Below the pieces are notes generated by a model. It was not told where the DNA came from. It ran no database searches and saw nothing but the letters and a program-made list of their open reading frames with translations. From assembly GCA_021107195.1 (NCBI GenBank), contig JAIOTF010000236.1:1-16334 (forward strand): a stretch of DNA of 16,334 bases, read 5' to 3'. A program made the position numbers and the translations under genes. Numbering within the stretch: the first letter of the stretch is position 1; the number at the start of each line of letters is the position of its first letter. This document shows, one piece after another, positions 14,753-16,334 of the stretch. The stretch is from Anaerolineaceae bacterium. GTDB taxonomy: Bacteria; Chloroflexota; Anaerolineae; Anaerolineales; Anaerolineaceae.

Positions 14753-15556
14753 TTACGCCGCCCCCGCCCCCGGCACCCCGTTCATTTCCTGACGCACGGT
14801 CTGGTACAAATTTGCAGCATGCAATTCCCCCAATGTATAGCACGGGCTTTCCAGATGCTTGGCAAGATCGCAGGCCAGTCCCTGATCAAATGTCTCGTGT
14901 TCCATATTAACGACAATACAGTGAATATGTTCTTCGGCAATCCGGGAAGCCACAAAATTGGCCTCATCCTGGGGCGGCATATTGCCCATAGAGACATTTC
15001 CCGCACCGTCAGTCAGGATGATCATCAGCGGCATCACATCCGGATGGAGCACTTTTTCGCGGTGGATCAGCTCGTAGGCTGCCTGCAATCCAGCCGAAAG
15101 GGGAGTCTTGCCCCCCACCGGAATGTCAGCCAATGCCTTCTGGGCCAGCATGACTGAGTTTGTCGGCGGCAGCACGACGGTAGCGCGATCCTTCTGAAAG
15201 ACGATCAAACCCACCCGGTCACGCCGCTGGTAGGCATCCGTCAACAGCGAAAGGATCGCTCCCTTGGTGGCCGTCATACGCTCGGCAACGGCCATCGACC
15301 ACGAGACATCCACGACGAACAGCACCAGGTTGGCGGCGCGGCGCACGCGCACTTTTCTCATGAAATCGCTGGAGCGGATATCAAAAGCTACCGGGCGCTG
15401 GTCTTCAGCCCGCTGACGCTGAAAAGGCGCCGCCGCCCGCAGGGTGGCATCAAAGGCCAAATCGTGGGTCTTTCCATTTGCCGGCCGCGACTGGATGTAG
15501 CGCCCGCGTTTTTGTTCTGTCTTGGAATGAGAACGACGGCCTGATGTACGCCGCAT
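14753..15556 (-). CDS. ChlD/BchD-type VWA domain protein (267 aa as a separate frame)
   Basis: The N-terminal GRYIQSRP and FDATLRAAAPFQ motifs, then KVRVRRAANLVLFVVDVSWSM, match the C-terminal half of magnesium/cobalt chelatase subunit D. The MIDAS residues are present: DxSxS (D83, S85, S87), T151 in GGKTPLSAGL and D183 in LTDGAGN. VWA parts couple the AAA+ motor to the chelatase that inserts the metal. The ATG at 15556 has no ribosome site. The same frame continues upstream without a stop through an acidic Asn/Asp-rich linker to the A10 run at 15728, and would join the ATPase frame with one extra A. It is most likely the second half of one protein. The stop abuts the RHS remnant. Confidence 0.8.
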   Translation of the reverse strand: MRRTSGRRSHSKTEQKRGRYIQSRPANGKTHDLAFDATLRAAAPFQRQRAEDQRPVAFDIRSSDFMRKVRVRRAANLVLFVVDVSWSMAVAERMTATKGAILSLLTDAYQRRDRVGLIVFQKDRATVVLPPTNSVMLAQKALADIPVGGKTPLSAGLQAAYELIHREKVLHPDVMPLMIILTDGAGNVSMGNMPPQDEANFVASRIAEEHIHCIVVNMEHETFDQGLACDLAKHLESPCYTLGELHAANLYQTVRQEMNGVPGAGAA

Positions 15557-15723
15557 GATCTTATCCAGCGGGGTATCCAGCCGTCGTGTTTCAAAGGTTG
15601 AGCCAACTTCAACGCGCCGCCCGCCGTCCCACCAATCCGAATCCGTATCAGCAAAAACATTGCCGTCATTCCCTGGTTCGGGATCGCCGTTTGCAGACTG
15701 GTTGTTGTCGAAATCAGTCTCGT

Positions 15724-16334
15724 TTACTTTTTTTTTTGTGATTCGCGGTCTTCTTGGGCGCCAGGCTGTGGCTGTGACTTGGCATCAGGGTCGGGCTGCA
15801 TCTGGCCTTGCAATTCATCAATGCGCTCACGCAGCTCGTCCATGCTGATTCCGGCTTGTTCAAAAGGTCCGCGCTTCAAGCGGTGCGGCAGAGCCAGTTC
15901 GGTAGCCATGGCGATATCGAGGTCATTGATCGCAGTGCGGCCATCAAACGCCGCCTGTGCCCGGGCTGCCTTGAGGATCACCAGGTCTGCCCGGTGGCCG
16001 TCAACATGCAGCGAAGAAGTCAGCGAAGCGATCGTCACCAGATTGCGGGTGGTGTAGGTAACCTGATTGACCAGCTCGCGCCCCAGTTTGATCTGCTCCG
16101 TCAAATCCCGTTCCTGTGACTCCCACGCCTTGCCGAAGCCTTCCGGATCGTCTTCATAAGCCAGCCGTCGTTCCATGATCTCCACCCGTTCGCGGGCATT
16201 TTGCAAACCATGAATATCCACCGAGAGGGCAAAGCGGTCCAAGAGCTGCGGGCGCAAATCGCCTTCTTCGGGGTTCATCGTACCAACCAGAATAAAACGG
16301 GCCGGATGATTGAAAGAAATCCCTTCGCGTTCAA
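15724..16334 (-). CDS. Magnesium-chelatase-type AAA+ ATPase domain, 5' end outside the window
   Basis: The visible part begins EREGISFNHPARFILVGTMNPEEGDLRPQLLDRF, the sensor-1 and arginine-finger region typical of ChlI/BchI and of the AAA+ half of ChlD. The ATPase lid helices follow (SLHVDGHRADLVILKAARA and onward). A Gln/Pro/Asp-rich linker then ends at QKKK-stop inside the A10 run. Walker A and B lie outside the window. The role is ATP-driven remodelling for metal insertion into a tetrapyrrole, together with the VWA part; which metal or tetrapyrrole cannot be read. Homologues commonly carry AAA+, linker and VWA in one chain, so the stop here may be bypassed or an error. Confidence 0.85.
   Translation of the reverse strand, partial: EREGISFNHPARFILVGTMNPEEGDLRPQLLDRFALSVDIHGLQNARERVEIMERRLAYEDDPEGFGKAWESQERDLTEQIKLGRELVNQVTYTTRNLVTIASLTSSLHVDGHRADLVILKAARAQAAFDGRTAINDLDIAMATELALPHRLKRGPFEQAGISMDELRERIDELQGQMQPDPDAKSQPQPGAQEDRESQKKK
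15728..15737 (-). other. A10 run at the AAA+/VWA frame junction
   Basis: Ten consecutive A residues on the coding (-) strand, between GAATCAC and GTAAACGAG. With ten, the ATPase frame ends Q-K-K-K-stop; with eleven, it continues K-V-N-E-T-D-F-D into the linker and VWA domain. Runs of this length are known to promote RNA polymerase slippage, and also sequencing errors. Confidence 0.75.

Noticed and set aside
1..16334. CRISPR arrays, tRNA and rRNA genes
   Set aside because: No regularly spaced repeats of 25-40 bases and no recognisable tRNA or rRNA signatures were seen on either strand.

Overview
The window looks like a chromosomal segment of an Anaerolineae-type Chloroflexota. This is an inference from gene style: Thr/Pro-rich linkers behind signal or membrane anchors in three proteins (one a solute-binding lipoprotein), a secreted bactofilin-like beta-repeat membrane protein, a short TatA next to TatC, and stacked M42 aminopeptidases. 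No rRNA, tRNA or CRISPR array was seen.

Left part (1-2504, + strand): tatA, tatC and a cytoplasmic alkaline-phosphatase-superfamily hydrolase run together and end at a perfect intrinsic terminator. A strong hairpin lies between tatA and tatC. Next, on the - strand, is a bactofilin-like membrane protein (2517-3950). The intergenic space upstream of it holds a REP-like palindrome and a - strand terminator.

Middle (4195-10588, all - strand): a probable operon read right to left. It starts with a membrane-anchored Thr/Pro-rich protein, followed by three divergent M42 metallopeptidases with an AAC(3)-family acetyltransferase between the second and third. It ends with a solute-binding lipoprotein that has no permease beside it, and a small anchored protein. 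Several junctions overlap (ATGA, TGATG), which suggests translational coupling. Peptide or amino-acid scavenging is a reasonable inferred theme, but no substrate can be read from the sequence.

Right part (about 10600-14752) looks like an accessory island. Two tyrosine recombinase genes overlap by ATGA. The first is intact; the second is broken by a visible 7-bp tandem duplication and a second frameshift. The first has a leader in which a perfect 12-bp inverted repeat covers its Shine-Dalgarno sequence. After it, on the - strand, lies the 3' tip of an RHS-repeat gene carrying a C-terminal toxin-like domain, frameshifted by one base, plus an overlapping small membrane protein in the position of an immunity gene. 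This part is visibly AT-richer than its surroundings. The RHS remnant begins directly after the stop codon of the next gene.

Far right (14753-16334, - strand): a magnesium-chelatase-type AAA+ ATPase, cut by the window edge, and a ChlD/BchD-type VWA domain. In this sequence they are separated by a frame change at a run of ten A residues. One more A would make them a single protein.

The most interesting items are the recombinase leader, the RHS-CT/immunity-like remnant beside the recombinases, the A10 slippage-type junction, and the three-paralogue M42 operon. The frameshifts could be real or assembly errors; only reads can decide for the homopolymer cases.
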